Origin: an uncultured Pelagibacteraceae bacterium
GTDB taxonomy: Bacteria; Pseudomonadota; Alphaproteobacteria; Pelagibacterales; Pelagibacteraceae
Direction: 5' to 3'
Assembly: GCA_902599605.1 (NCBI GenBank)
Contig: CACKFV010000001.1
Span: 120,124-184,123, forward strand
DNA length: 64,000 bases
A program made the translations under genes and the position numbers. Positions within the stretch are counted from its first letter, which is position 1; every line of letters begins with the position of its first letter. Below are positions 27,549 to 36,419 of the stretch, piece by piece. Under the pieces are notes generated by a model. The model searched no databases. It was given only the letters and a program-made list of their open reading frames with translations, and was not told the origin of the DNA.

Positions 27549-28994
27549 TTAGTTTCTCCAAAAAGATGGCAAGAATATTACTAAAATCGCAAAGATCTCT
27601 AAACGACCTAAAATCATTCCAGTAGATAATATCCATTTTGATGCAGCCGGTAAATTTGCATAATTACTATTTGGCCCAATTTCGTTTCCAAGTCCGGGAC
27701 CAACATTTGAAATTGAAGACGCGGCTCCAGAAACTGCTGTAATAAAGTTTAACCCCGTGAGTGTTAAAAGAGCAGATATTACAAAGAAAATTATAATATA
27801 AAGATAAATAAACGATATAATTGAAGCGATTAATTTATCTTGAACTATATCATTATTATATTTCATATTTATAATTGCCCTTGGGTAAATAATTTTTAGC
27901 AATTGATTCTTTAAAAAGAAATAAAGCATATGCACTCTAAATACTTTAATACCACAAGTGGTTGATCCCGCACATCCACCAATAAACATAAGTAATAAAA
28001 AAAATATTAAAGGGAAATTTCCCCACTGATCGAATTCTTTAGTAACGTAGCCAGTCCCAGTTAATATTGAGACAACATTAAAGATGATTGATCTTAATTG
28101 AATTTCAAAAATACTTTTATTAACGATTGCTAAATAAACAAAAAGAATAAGAATTGAAAAAAATATTAATTTAAGGAATAACTTTATTTGTTCATCTTTA
28201 AATACTATTTTCCTATTACCAGATAAAAATTTGATGTATGAAATAAATGGGATACTACCTAATATTATAAAAATTATAGATACATACTCAATTTTTGCAC
28301 TTTCAAAAAATCCTATTGACTGATTATAATTTGAGAAACCTCCTGTAGCAATAGTAGTCATAGAGTGTGTTATGCTATCGAAAAAATTCATTCCACAAAT
28401 TTTATAGAAAAATGCACAGAGCAAAGTTAATGAAAAATAGATAAGAACTAATCTTAGAGAAATTTGTTTTGACTTGGGAAGTATTTTTTCTGAGCTGTCT
28501 CCACTTGAAATTTTCAGAAGTTGCATCCCTCCAATATTCATTATAGGCATTAATGTTATTGCCATTACAATTATGCCTATTCCACCAAGCCACTGAAGTA
28601 ATGCTCTCCAGCTTAAAATTGCCTTAGGAGTGTCTGATAAATTATTGATGATTGTAGCCCCAGTAGTTGTAATTCCAGACATACTTTCAAAAAAAGCGTC
28701 GGTTATAGATAAGTTTAAATCTGAAAATATAAACGGAATAGACCCAAATATTGCAACCCCAATCCATGACAATGCAGTGAGGAGAAAGGCCTGTTGAGTG
28801 CTTAAGCTTCTGTTATGATCGATATTGGCTAAAAAAAACAGAGCACCAAAAGTAATTGTAATTATTGAAGATATTATAAAGGTAGAATTAAACTCATTGT
28901 AAATTAATTGTATTGTAATAGGAACTAACATTGAAAAACCTAATACAATCAACAATACGCCTAAAGTAAAAAAAACTGTTTTATAATTGGACAT
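27549..28994 (-). CDS. trkH: Trk/Ktr potassium uptake protein
   Basis: FESMSGITTTGATI, TIATGGFSNYN, GCAGSTTCGIKVFR selectivity loops. Confidence 0.93.
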   Translation of the reverse strand: MSNYKTVFFTLGVLLIVLGFSMLVPITIQLIYNEFNSTFIISSIITITFGALFFLANIDHNRSLSTQQAFLLTALSWIGVAIFGSIPFIFSDLNLSITDAFFESMSGITTTGATIINNLSDTPKAILSWRALLQWLGGIGIIVMAITLMPIMNIGGMQLLKISSGDSSEKILPKSKQISLRLVLIYFSLTLLCAFFYKICGMNFFDSITHSMTTIATGGFSNYNQSIGFFESAKIEYVSIIFIILGSIPFISYIKFLSGNRKIVFKDEQIKLFLKLIFFSILILFVYLAIVNKSIFEIQLRSIIFNVVSILTGTGYVTKEFDQWGNFPLIFFLLLMFIGGCAGSTTCGIKVFRVHMLYFFLKNQLLKIIYPRAIINMKYNNDIVQDKLIASIISFIYLYIIIFFVISALLTLTGLNFITAVSGAASSISNVGPGLGNEIGPNSNYANLPAASKWILSTGMILGRLEIFAILVIFLPSFWRN

Positions 28995-29081
28995 TTAATT
29001 TGAACATTATTTTATGGAAAATAAATTTCAACATTATATGAATTTAAATATAAGCTTATTATACAATAAATTCGTTTTTTG

Positions 29082-30650
29082 ATGAAAGAAATTAACAAAC
29101 AAGACATTGAAAAATCAAACTCATGGCCAATCGTTGAGGCAAAAAAAATTTTAAAAGAGAGAAAGTCTTTTATTGAAAAAAAAGGAAAGATAGTTCTTCA
29201 AACTGGTTATGGTCCATCTGGGTTACCCCATATAGGAACTTTTGGAGAGGTGGCACGTACATCAATGGTAGTAAATGCATTAAATTTATTAACAGACTTG
29301 CCTAAGGAAATTATCACATTCTCTGATGATATGGATGGTCTTAGAAAAGTTCCAGACAATGTACCTAATAAAAAAATTTTAACTGACAATCTTCATAAAC
29401 CACTGACTGTTGTTCCAGATCCTTTTCAAAAGTTTGGTAGCTTCGGAGAACATAACAATGAAATGTTAAAAAAGTTTTTAGATCAATTCAATTTTAAGTA
29501 TAATTTTTTAAGCTCAACAAAGTTATATAAAAGTGGTTTCTTTAATGAGCCACTTAAAAAAATCCTAGAAAATTATGATGAGATAATGAACATTATAATT
29601 CCAACTCTTGGTAAAGAGAGACAAAAAACCTACAGTCCTTTTTTACCGATATGTCCAAAAACTGGTCAAGTTTTAGAAATTCCAGTTTTGGAAATAGATA
29701 AATCAAAATCGTGTATTACATTCGATAATAAAGGAGAGAAAATTAACGTCAGTATTCTTGATGGCAAATGCAAACTTCAATGGAAAGTAGATTGGGCAAT
29801 GCGTTGGTATGCTTTAGATGTTGACTTTGAGATGTATGGAAAAGACTTAATTGAAAGTGCAATCCTATCAACAAAAATTGTGAAACTTTTAGGTAAAAAA
29901 AATCCATCAGGTTTTGCTTATGAATTATTTTTAGATGAAAAAGGAGAAAAAATTTCAAAGTCAAAAGGTAATGGTGTTACAATTGAAGAATGGTTAAAAT
30001 ATGCTTCTCCAGAAAGTCTATCTTTGTTTATGTTCCAGAATCCAAAACGAGCAAAAAAACTTTATAAAGAAATCGTGCCGAAAGCAGTCGATGAATATTT
30101 AGATTGTATAGAAAAAAGTAAAAATCAGTCAAATAAAGAAATTTTATTGAATCCAGTTTGGCATGTTCATAATGGAAATATTCCTGATGAAAAAAAAATT
30201 ATGAGTTATTCAATGTTATTAAATTTGGTTGAAACAAGTAATGCTAATTCAAAAGATGTTTTATGGAAATTTGTTGAAAGGTACGCAAAAGACCTTAATA
30301 AAAAAGATTATCCAATATTTGATAAATTAATTGAATACTCAATAACATATTTTAACGACATTGCTAAAAGTAATAAAAAATACAAAAATCCAAATAATGA
30401 GGAAAAAAAAGCATTAGTTAATCTAATTAAGATGTTGGAAAATTCCCAAGATAACCTTGAGCCAGAGGATATTCAAACAAATATTTATACTGTTGGAAAA
30501 GAAAATGGTTATAAAGAAAATTTAAGGGACTGGTTCAAATTAATATACGAAGTAGTATTTGGAGTTGAAAATGGACCTAGGTTAGGTTTTTTTATAAGCT
30601 TCTTTGGTGTAAAAAATACTATTAAATTAATAAAAGAAAAAATTAATTAA
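29082..30650 (+). CDS. lysK: Class I lysyl-tRNA synthetase
   Basis: GPSGLPHIGTFGE (HIGH-like) and KISKSKGNG (KMSKS-like); ATG at 29082 preferred over the track's TTG at 29079. Confidence 0.95.
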   Translation: MKEINKQDIEKSNSWPIVEAKKILKERKSFIEKKGKIVLQTGYGPSGLPHIGTFGEVARTSMVVNALNLLTDLPKEIITFSDDMDGLRKVPDNVPNKKILTDNLHKPLTVVPDPFQKFGSFGEHNNEMLKKFLDQFNFKYNFLSSTKLYKSGFFNEPLKKILENYDEIMNIIIPTLGKERQKTYSPFLPICPKTGQVLEIPVLEIDKSKSCITFDNKGEKINVSILDGKCKLQWKVDWAMRWYALDVDFEMYGKDLIESAILSTKIVKLLGKKNPSGFAYELFLDEKGEKISKSKGNGVTIEEWLKYASPESLSLFMFQNPKRAKKLYKEIVPKAVDEYLDCIEKSKNQSNKEILLNPVWHVHNGNIPDEKKIMSYSMLLNLVETSNANSKDVLWKFVERYAKDLNKKDYPIFDKLIEYSITYFNDIAKSNKKYKNPNNEEKKALVNLIKMLENSQDNLEPEDIQTNIYTVGKENGYKENLRDWFKLIYEVVFGVENGPRLGFFISFFGVKNTIKLIKEKIN

Positions 30651-31687
30651 TGTTTTCAAAAATAAGACCTTTTATTTTTAAGCTAGATCCTGAATTAGCG
30701 CATGATCTTGCAATAAAAGCACTTAAAACAAATTTAATTGTTAAAGATTATAAAAAGAATAAATTAATTCTTAAAACTAAATTATTTGGAAAAGAAATTC
30801 CGAACCCAATTGGTATAGCTGCTGGATTTGATAAAAATGCAGAAGTTTACAATCCTTTATTTAAACTTGGTTTTGGTTTTGTGGAAGTTGGCACCGTTAC
30901 TCCTTTAAGTCAGTACGGTAATCCAAAACCTCGAATTTTTAGATTAGAGGAAGATTGTGCTCTAATAAATCGATTGGGCTTTAATAATAATGGGGCTGAT
31001 GATGCAAGATCAAGAATAATTAAAAAAAAACCTATAGGGATGCTCGGAGTAAACATAGGACCCAATTGGAACTCAGAAAATAAAATTGAAGATTATTTAA
31101 ATTGTTTAAGGAAGTTTCATGATATTGCTGATTATATTACAATAAATATTTCATCACCAAATACGGAGAATTTAAGAGATTTTCATAACAATGAAGAACT
31201 AAAAAATTTGTTGGAAAGTATTTATAACGAAAGAGAAAAATTGAAAAGTGATATTCCGATAGCCATTAAAATATCACCCGATATTAATCAGAAAAAAGTC
31301 GAGGAAATCTGTAGATCAATTTTGGATTATGGTATTAAAGCAGTAATTGTCTCTAACACCACAGATGGTAATCGTGATAGTTTGAAAAACCAAAAGAAAT
31401 TTCAAAAAGGAGGTCTTTCAGGAAAACCTTTGAATGAAATATCTAATAAATTAATAAACAATTTTTATAAAATATTAAATAATAAGATAGATATTATTGG
31501 TGTAGGAGGAGTGGACTCTGGTGAAACAGCTTATCAAAAGTTTATACATGGGGCAAAGTTTGTTCAGCTTTATACAGGTATGGTTTTTCAAGGACCAAAA
31601 ATTGTTAGCAAGATTTCAGAAGAGTTAAATAATATTCTTGAAACTAATAATGTAAAAAAATTAAGTGATATTATTGGAAAAATTTAA
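30650..31687 (+). CDS. pyrD: Dihydroorotate dehydrogenase (class 2)
   Basis: IPNPIGIAAGFDKNAE; ITINISSPNTENLRD; VGGVDSGETAYQKF. Confidence 0.97.
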   Translation: MFSKIRPFIFKLDPELAHDLAIKALKTNLIVKDYKKNKLILKTKLFGKEIPNPIGIAAGFDKNAEVYNPLFKLGFGFVEVGTVTPLSQYGNPKPRIFRLEEDCALINRLGFNNNGADDARSRIIKKKPIGMLGVNIGPNWNSENKIEDYLNCLRKFHDIADYITINISSPNTENLRDFHNNEELKNLLESIYNEREKLKSDIPIAIKISPDINQKKVEEICRSILDYGIKAVIVSNTTDGNRDSLKNQKKFQKGGLSGKPLNEISNKLINNFYKILNNKIDIIGVGGVDSGETAYQKFIHGAKFVQLYTGMVFQGPKIVSKISEELNNILETNNVKKLSDIIGKI

Positions 31688-31696
31688 AATATCGAC

Positions 31697-31725
31697 TTGA
31701 CTGACAACTAAACTACATTTATACC
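31697..31725 (+). promoter_or_regulatory. Sigma70-type promoter of rpmB
   Basis: TTGACT - 17 nt - TATACC; 12 nt between -10 and ATG. Confidence 0.7.
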
Positions 31726-31737
31726 ACGTTTACCATC

Positions 31738-32019
31738 ATGACAAAAAAATGTGAACTTACTGGCAAAAGACCTTTAAAGGGTCATAAAGTTAGCCATGCA
31801 AATAATAAAGTTAAGAGAAGATTTTTACCTGGTATTAAAAAAGTAAATTTTAAGAGCGATATTCTGAACAAAAGCTTAAGATTAAATGTCTCAAATTCTG
31901 CAATGCGATCAATTGATAAAAAAGGTAGTTTTGATCAATTTATGAAAGAGGTTAAATCAAAATACCTATCAGACAGACTTAAAAAAGTTAAAAAAAGTAT
32001 TCTGCAAAAATCTGCTTAA
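31738..32019 (+). CDS. rpmB: 50S ribosomal protein L28
   Basis: MTKKCELTGKRPLKGHKVSHANNKVKRRFLPG. Confidence 0.98.
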   Translation: MTKKCELTGKRPLKGHKVSHANNKVKRRFLPGIKKVNFKSDILNKSLRLNVSNSAMRSIDKKGSFDQFMKEVKSKYLSDRLKKVKKSILQKSA

Positions 32020-32573
32020 TGAATAAAGTTTTTCTAACCCTGTCTTTTTTTATGGGTTTGGTAGTTTTAGCATCAAACTACTTGGTTCAATTTCCAATAA
32101 AATATTACGGTTTAGATCAATTGTTAACATATGGTGCTTTTAGTTATCCTATAGCCTTTTTAATTACAGATTTAGCAAACAGATCATACGGTAAAATTGC
32201 AGCGAGAAAAATTGTATATTTTGGATTTGTAATTGGAATTAGTTTTACGTTATTTTTCTCAACTAATTTTGATGATTTAATATCAGTTAGAATTGCAATT
32301 GGATCAGGATCAGCATTTTTAGTTGCTCAACTTTTGGATGTTCAAGTGTTTGATAAGTTTAGAAAAAAACGATGGTTTATTGCTCCATTAACCTCATCTC
32401 TTATCGGATCCACAGTTGATACCTTCTTATTCTTTTCAATTTCTTTTTATGCAACTGGTGTTCCTTGGGTTACCTTATCTTTAGGTGATCTAGCAGTAAA
32501 GATATTTGTTGCACTAGTAATGTTAATACCTTTTAGATTATTATTAGGCACTCTAAAGCCAGTTCAAAGTTAA
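32019..32573 (+). CDS. VUT family queuosine-precursor transporter-like membrane protein
   Basis: COG1738-like: YPIAFLITDLANRSYGKIAARK; VAQLLDVQVFDKFR. Confidence 0.85.
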   Translation: MNKVFLTLSFFMGLVVLASNYLVQFPIKYYGLDQLLTYGAFSYPIAFLITDLANRSYGKIAARKIVYFGFVIGISFTLFFSTNFDDLISVRIAIGSGSAFLVAQLLDVQVFDKFRKKRWFIAPLTSSLIGSTVDTFLFFSISFYATGVPWVTLSLGDLAVKIFVALVMLIPFRLLLGTLKPVQS

Positions 32574-33445
32574 TATAAAAATTTATAAGATAAAATTTTA
32601 TAGACCAATTTTGCCGCAAGAAAATTATATGAATTAAAACCCTTAATAGGCGAAAGTTCATTTAAGTCTGCACCAACAATATTTGAATTTTTCGCAGCGA
32701 TCCTAAGAATATTCAATGTTTCATCCCAAAACAAACCACCAGGCTCAGGTGTACCAGTTGCCGGCATAATGCCCGAGTCTAATCCATCAACATCAAAAGT
32801 AATGTAAACATTTTTATTTTTTATTAATCTTTTAAATTTACTTAAATCCCATTTACTTTTATCTTTAGCCCAAAATATTTTTATTCTTTTCGAATTTCTT
32901 TTTAAAAATGGAATTTCTTCTTTAGATATATTTCTTATACCAAACGAAATAACAGAAACGTTTGGATAATCTAAACATCTTCGAATTGCAGATGCATGTG
33001 AAAATTTTTCCCCATTATAACTATCTCGTAAATCTGCATGGGCATCAAAGTGCAAAAGACAAATATTTTTGAACTTTTTAATAAAAGGAGCAATACATCC
33101 AGGTGTTATTGAGTGCTCTCCTCCTAGGGTCATAGGGAACAATTTTTTTTCCAAAATCCCTTGATTAATTTTTGATATTGAGCTGAGAGCTTTTTTAACA
33201 TTTTTTTCTATTTTAAAAGGTTTTAAAGTTTTAATTCCAATTTTCTTGAAAGGTTCACAATTTAATTCTTCATCATAAAGTTCAACTTGATGGGAGGCTT
33301 TAATAATTTCTTTTGGTCCATTTCTGGTACCTCCTCCATAGCTCACAGTTTTTTCTAGACCAAACGGAACAATAATTACTTTTTCTTTAAAGTTAAATTT
33401 ATTATCGATACCTAGAAAACCATTTTTGTTTGAAAGATATTTCAC
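32570..33445 (-). CDS. speB: Agmatinase/arginase family ureohydrolase
   Basis: GGEHSITPG, HFDAHADLRDSY, TFDVDGLD metal-binding motifs. Confidence 0.9.
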   Translation of the reverse strand: MKYLSNKNGFLGIDNKFNFKEKVIIVPFGLEKTVSYGGGTRNGPKEIIKASHQVELYDEELNCEPFKKIGIKTLKPFKIEKNVKKALSSISKINQGILEKKLFPMTLGGEHSITPGCIAPFIKKFKNICLLHFDAHADLRDSYNGEKFSHASAIRRCLDYPNVSVISFGIRNISKEEIPFLKRNSKRIKIFWAKDKSKWDLSKFKRLIKNKNVYITFDVDGLDSGIMPATGTPEPGGLFWDETLNILRIAAKNSNIVGADLNELSPIKGFNSYNFLAAKLVYKILSYKFLY

Positions 33446-33462
33446 CTCAGGATCCTATTCTA

Positions 33463-34506
33463 TCAAGAAAATATTTTTGAAAAATTTTTTCTTTCTCTCT
33501 TTTTCCATTCACCTTTATGATAAGCATCACTAGCAATTAAAGGCAGTACACTAGTTGCTTCAGCAAAAACCATCTGTTCTTTTGTTATATCTACTTTTCC
33601 CCAAGAACTAGCCTCTTTAAGAGTAGAACTACTACATGCTCCGTCTCTTGAGTCTGCAACAGTTATTTGAATTGCGTATTTATGCATATCCACTTCTTTA
33701 CCTAATAATTCAGCACAAATAACTGTGTCTTGAATGAAATTTTTTGGAACACCTCCGCCTATCATAAATAGACCAGAATTTTTTGATTTAATTTTAATTT
33801 CTGTTAATTCTCTAAATTCTCTAATTGAGTCTATTGTGATGTGTTTATTTGGATTTTTTTCTTGATGCATGACTAGTCCAAAACCAGCGCTAGAGTCAGT
33901 AAAAGCAGGGCAAAAAATAGGAACGTTATTATCAAAAGCTGTTTCTATTAATGAACCTTTTTTTTTTGAATTATCTTTTAAATATCTTCCCATCTCATAT
34001 ATAAATTCTCTAGAGGTGTATGTCTTTGGGGGTAATTTATCAGCTATTTCACATATAATTTTATCGCACATTTGCAATTCATCCTCATCAATATAAGTAT
34101 CGTAAATCCTATCAATATAATTTTTTCTAAGTTCACTATCATCTTGAAATTGTGAACCTTGATAATGTTTAAAACCCAAACCCTCAAAAAAATCCATATC
34201 AACAATTGATGCGCCAGTAGCAACGATAGCATCCACCATATTGTATTTAACCATATCTTTATAGATATTCATGCATCCCGCAGCAGATGTTGATCCTGCA
34301 AGTGTTAAAAAAATTGTGCAATTTTTATCTTTTAACATTTCATTAAAAATACTTGCAGCGTTTCCTGTTTCTCTTGAGACAAAGGACATTTTCTGCATCG
34401 ACGATATAATATCTCGAGAGTCAAAAGAAGTTATGTCAATGTGCTCTACAGGTTTGTTAAGAAAATTTTTTTTTGTATTATGGCCTAAATTTTTCTTTTC
34501 TGACAT
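33463..34506 (-). CDS. Deoxyhypusine synthase-like protein (possible homospermidine synthase)
   Basis: LAGSTSAAGCMNIYKDMV, VDAIVATGASIVDMD, conserved active-site lysine context ASSWGKV. Confidence 0.9.
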   Translation of the reverse strand: MSEKKNLGHNTKKNFLNKPVEHIDITSFDSRDIISSMQKMSFVSRETGNAASIFNEMLKDKNCTIFLTLAGSTSAAGCMNIYKDMVKYNMVDAIVATGASIVDMDFFEGLGFKHYQGSQFQDDSELRKNYIDRIYDTYIDEDELQMCDKIICEIADKLPPKTYTSREFIYEMGRYLKDNSKKKGSLIETAFDNNVPIFCPAFTDSSAGFGLVMHQEKNPNKHITIDSIREFRELTEIKIKSKNSGLFMIGGGVPKNFIQDTVICAELLGKEVDMHKYAIQITVADSRDGACSSSTLKEASSWGKVDITKEQMVFAEATSVLPLIASDAYHKGEWKKRERKNFSKIFS

Positions 34507-35685
34507 TTATGCGACTAGAGAACCCTTATTTTTATCTCTATCGTACATAGTCATTATTGGTTCATCCTCAACTTCATAAATCTCGTTAGAATAAAAGCCA
34601 TTAAATTGAGTTCTAAAAGTTAATCCATACGCTCCTAATTGACCAAGTTCTATGTAATCATTCTCTTTAATATTGTTAGGTAAAATAAAAGGTCCTTTCA
34701 TATAATCAAGGCTATCACAAGTTGGTCCATAAAAATCAAAAGCAGTCATTTTTTTTGAAATCATTCTTCCGTTTGTAATAATTTTTGATGGATAAACTAT
34801 ATTTGGAACTCCACCATCAAATAAAGTTCCATAAGTTCCATCATTTATGTAAAGCTTCTGTTTTTTTCTTAAATTCACTTTTACTATCGTTGACCCTGAC
34901 TCCGCGACTAACGCTCTTCCTGGCTCGCAAATTATTTCGGGCATTTTATTTAATTTTAATTTTTCAAGAGCTATTTTAATCTCATTAAAATAACTATCCA
35001 GTGAAGGTGGAATTAGATCTGGATAAATAGTTGGAAATCCACCTCCAATATTTATTACATCTGGAATAATTTTTGTTTTTTTAATTATATTTCCAATTTC
35101 AGAAATACCCTTAGCATATGAAATAGGATGCATACATTGCGAACCAACGTGAAAACTTAAACCAATTTTTTTTGCATATTGTTTAGTTAATCTTAATAAC
35201 CCGATTGCTTCAGAGCTTAATGCACCAAATTTTTTTGATAAATCAATCTCGGCGTGCTCATTGGAAACAGCCACTCTTACATACAACTCAAGATCCTTAG
35301 CTTGTTCTGTAGATTCAATAATTTTGATTAATTCCTCTTTTGTATCTAATGAAAAACTTTTAACATTATATTTAAAATACGCATCTCTAATACTTTCTCT
35401 ACTTTTTACAGTATGCATATAAGAACATTCTAAATCTTTGTTGATCTTTTTAATCATCTCTATCTCTTTTATTGAGGCAACATCAAAATTCTTTATTCCT
35501 GATTCTATAAGAGTTTTGACTACAAAAGGATGTGGATTAGTTTTAACAGCATATAGAATTTTGCCTGGGAAATTTTGTAAAAAAACTTTGGTAGCTTTTT
35601 TTATTGAGTTCTTTCTGATGCAGTAAACTGGATCAGAAGGTTTGATTACATTAATTAATTCATCAACCGTTTTAAATTTTTTCAT
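34507..35685 (-). CDS. Ornithine decarboxylase (PLP, alanine-racemase fold)
   Basis: YAVKTNPHP, HVGSQC, INIGGGFP, CEPGRALVAESG, FDFYGPTCDSLDYM. Confidence 0.93.
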   Translation of the reverse strand: MKKFKTVDELINVIKPSDPVYCIRKNSIKKATKVFLQNFPGKILYAVKTNPHPFVVKTLIESGIKNFDVASIKEIEMIKKINKDLECSYMHTVKSRESIRDAYFKYNVKSFSLDTKEELIKIIESTEQAKDLELYVRVAVSNEHAEIDLSKKFGALSSEAIGLLRLTKQYAKKIGLSFHVGSQCMHPISYAKGISEIGNIIKKTKIIPDVINIGGGFPTIYPDLIPPSLDSYFNEIKIALEKLKLNKMPEIICEPGRALVAESGSTIVKVNLRKKQKLYINDGTYGTLFDGGVPNIVYPSKIITNGRMISKKMTAFDFYGPTCDSLDYMKGPFILPNNIKENDYIELGQLGAYGLTFRTQFNGFYSNEIYEVEDEPIMTMYDRDKNKGSLVA

Positions 35686-35714
35686 TTTTTTAGCTCCGTA
35701 AAAAAAAATTTAAC

Positions 35715-35746
35715 AAAAAAAATCTGCATAACAGCTATGCAAATTT
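35715..35746 (-). terminator. Intrinsic terminator/attenuator in the odc leader
   Basis: Minus strand AAAUUUGCAUA-GCUGU-UAUGCAGAUUU followed by more U; 11-bp stem with one G.U. Confidence 0.7.
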
Positions 35747-35761
35747 CATTAAATTGAGCAT
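35735..35761 (-). CDS. Candidate leader peptide MLNLMKFA* upstream of odc
   Basis: ATGCTCAATTTAATGAAATTTGCATAG on minus strand; ORF covers the 5' arm of the terminator. Confidence 0.4.
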   Translation of the reverse strand: MLNLMKFA

Positions 35762-35783
35762 TTAAGGGATTCTTTACCTAGTG

Positions 35784-35809
35784 TAAAGAAAATAATTGAT
35801 AAAAATCAA
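35784..35809 (-). promoter_or_regulatory. Candidate odc promoter overlapping two inverted repeats
   Basis: Minus strand TTGATT and TACACT about 18 nt apart; dyads ATTGAT-N4-ATCAAT and TTCTTTAC-N5-GTAAAGAA overlap them. Confidence 0.35.
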
Positions 35810-35858
35810 TGTTTCCCAAGCCCTTGAAATTTTAAAAATAAACTCCATATTGATCTCA

Positions 35859-36419
35859 ATGAACGTCCAAAACGTAAAAAATATAAGCCAATTTGAAGAT
35901 AAATCTCTTCTAATTGTGGATGATGACAATCCTTTCAGAGAGCGCTTAGCTAGGGCTATGGAAAAGAAGGGATTTAAAGTTTCACAAGCTGAAGGTGTAA
36001 AAAAAGGAATTGATGCTGTCAAAACAAATAAACCTGCATTTGCTGTAGTTGATTTAAGGCTTGGTGATGGTAACGGATTGGAAGTTGTAAAAGAAATTCA
36101 AAATTCTAATGCAGATAGTAGAATTGTGATGTTAACAGGCTATGGGAATATTCCAACAGCTGTTGCTGCAATAAAACAAGGTGCAATTGACTATCTTGCT
36201 AAACCAGCTGATGCTGACGACGTTGAGAAAGCACTTTTAGCAGATCCAAATAGAAAAGCTGATCCACCGGATAACCCTATGTCTGCAGATAGAGTAAAGT
36301 GGGAACATATCCACAGAGTATTTGAATTATGTAATAGAAATGTTTCTGAAACAGCTAGAAGACTAAAAATGCATCGTAGAACTCTTCAGAGAATTTTATC
36401 AAAGAGATCGCCTAGATAA
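35859..36419 (+). CDS. regA: RegA/ActR/PrrA-type response regulator
   Basis: LLIVDDDNPFRERLARAM; VDLRLGDGNGLEVV; C-terminal NRNVSETARRLKMHRRTLQRILSKRSPR; ATG at 35859 preferred over TTG at 35796. Confidence 0.93.
   Translation: MNVQNVKNISQFEDKSLLIVDDDNPFRERLARAMEKKGFKVSQAEGVKKGIDAVKTNKPAFAVVDLRLGDGNGLEVVKEIQNSNADSRIVMLTGYGNIPTAVAAIKQGAIDYLAKPADADDVEKALLADPNRKADPPDNPMSADRVKWEHIHRVFELCNRNVSETARRLKMHRRTLQRILSKRSPR

Noticed and set aside
35796-35858. TTG-initiated extension of RegA
   Set aside because: Lacks RegA similarity and overlaps intergenic dyads and predicted promoter; the ATG at 35859 fits better.
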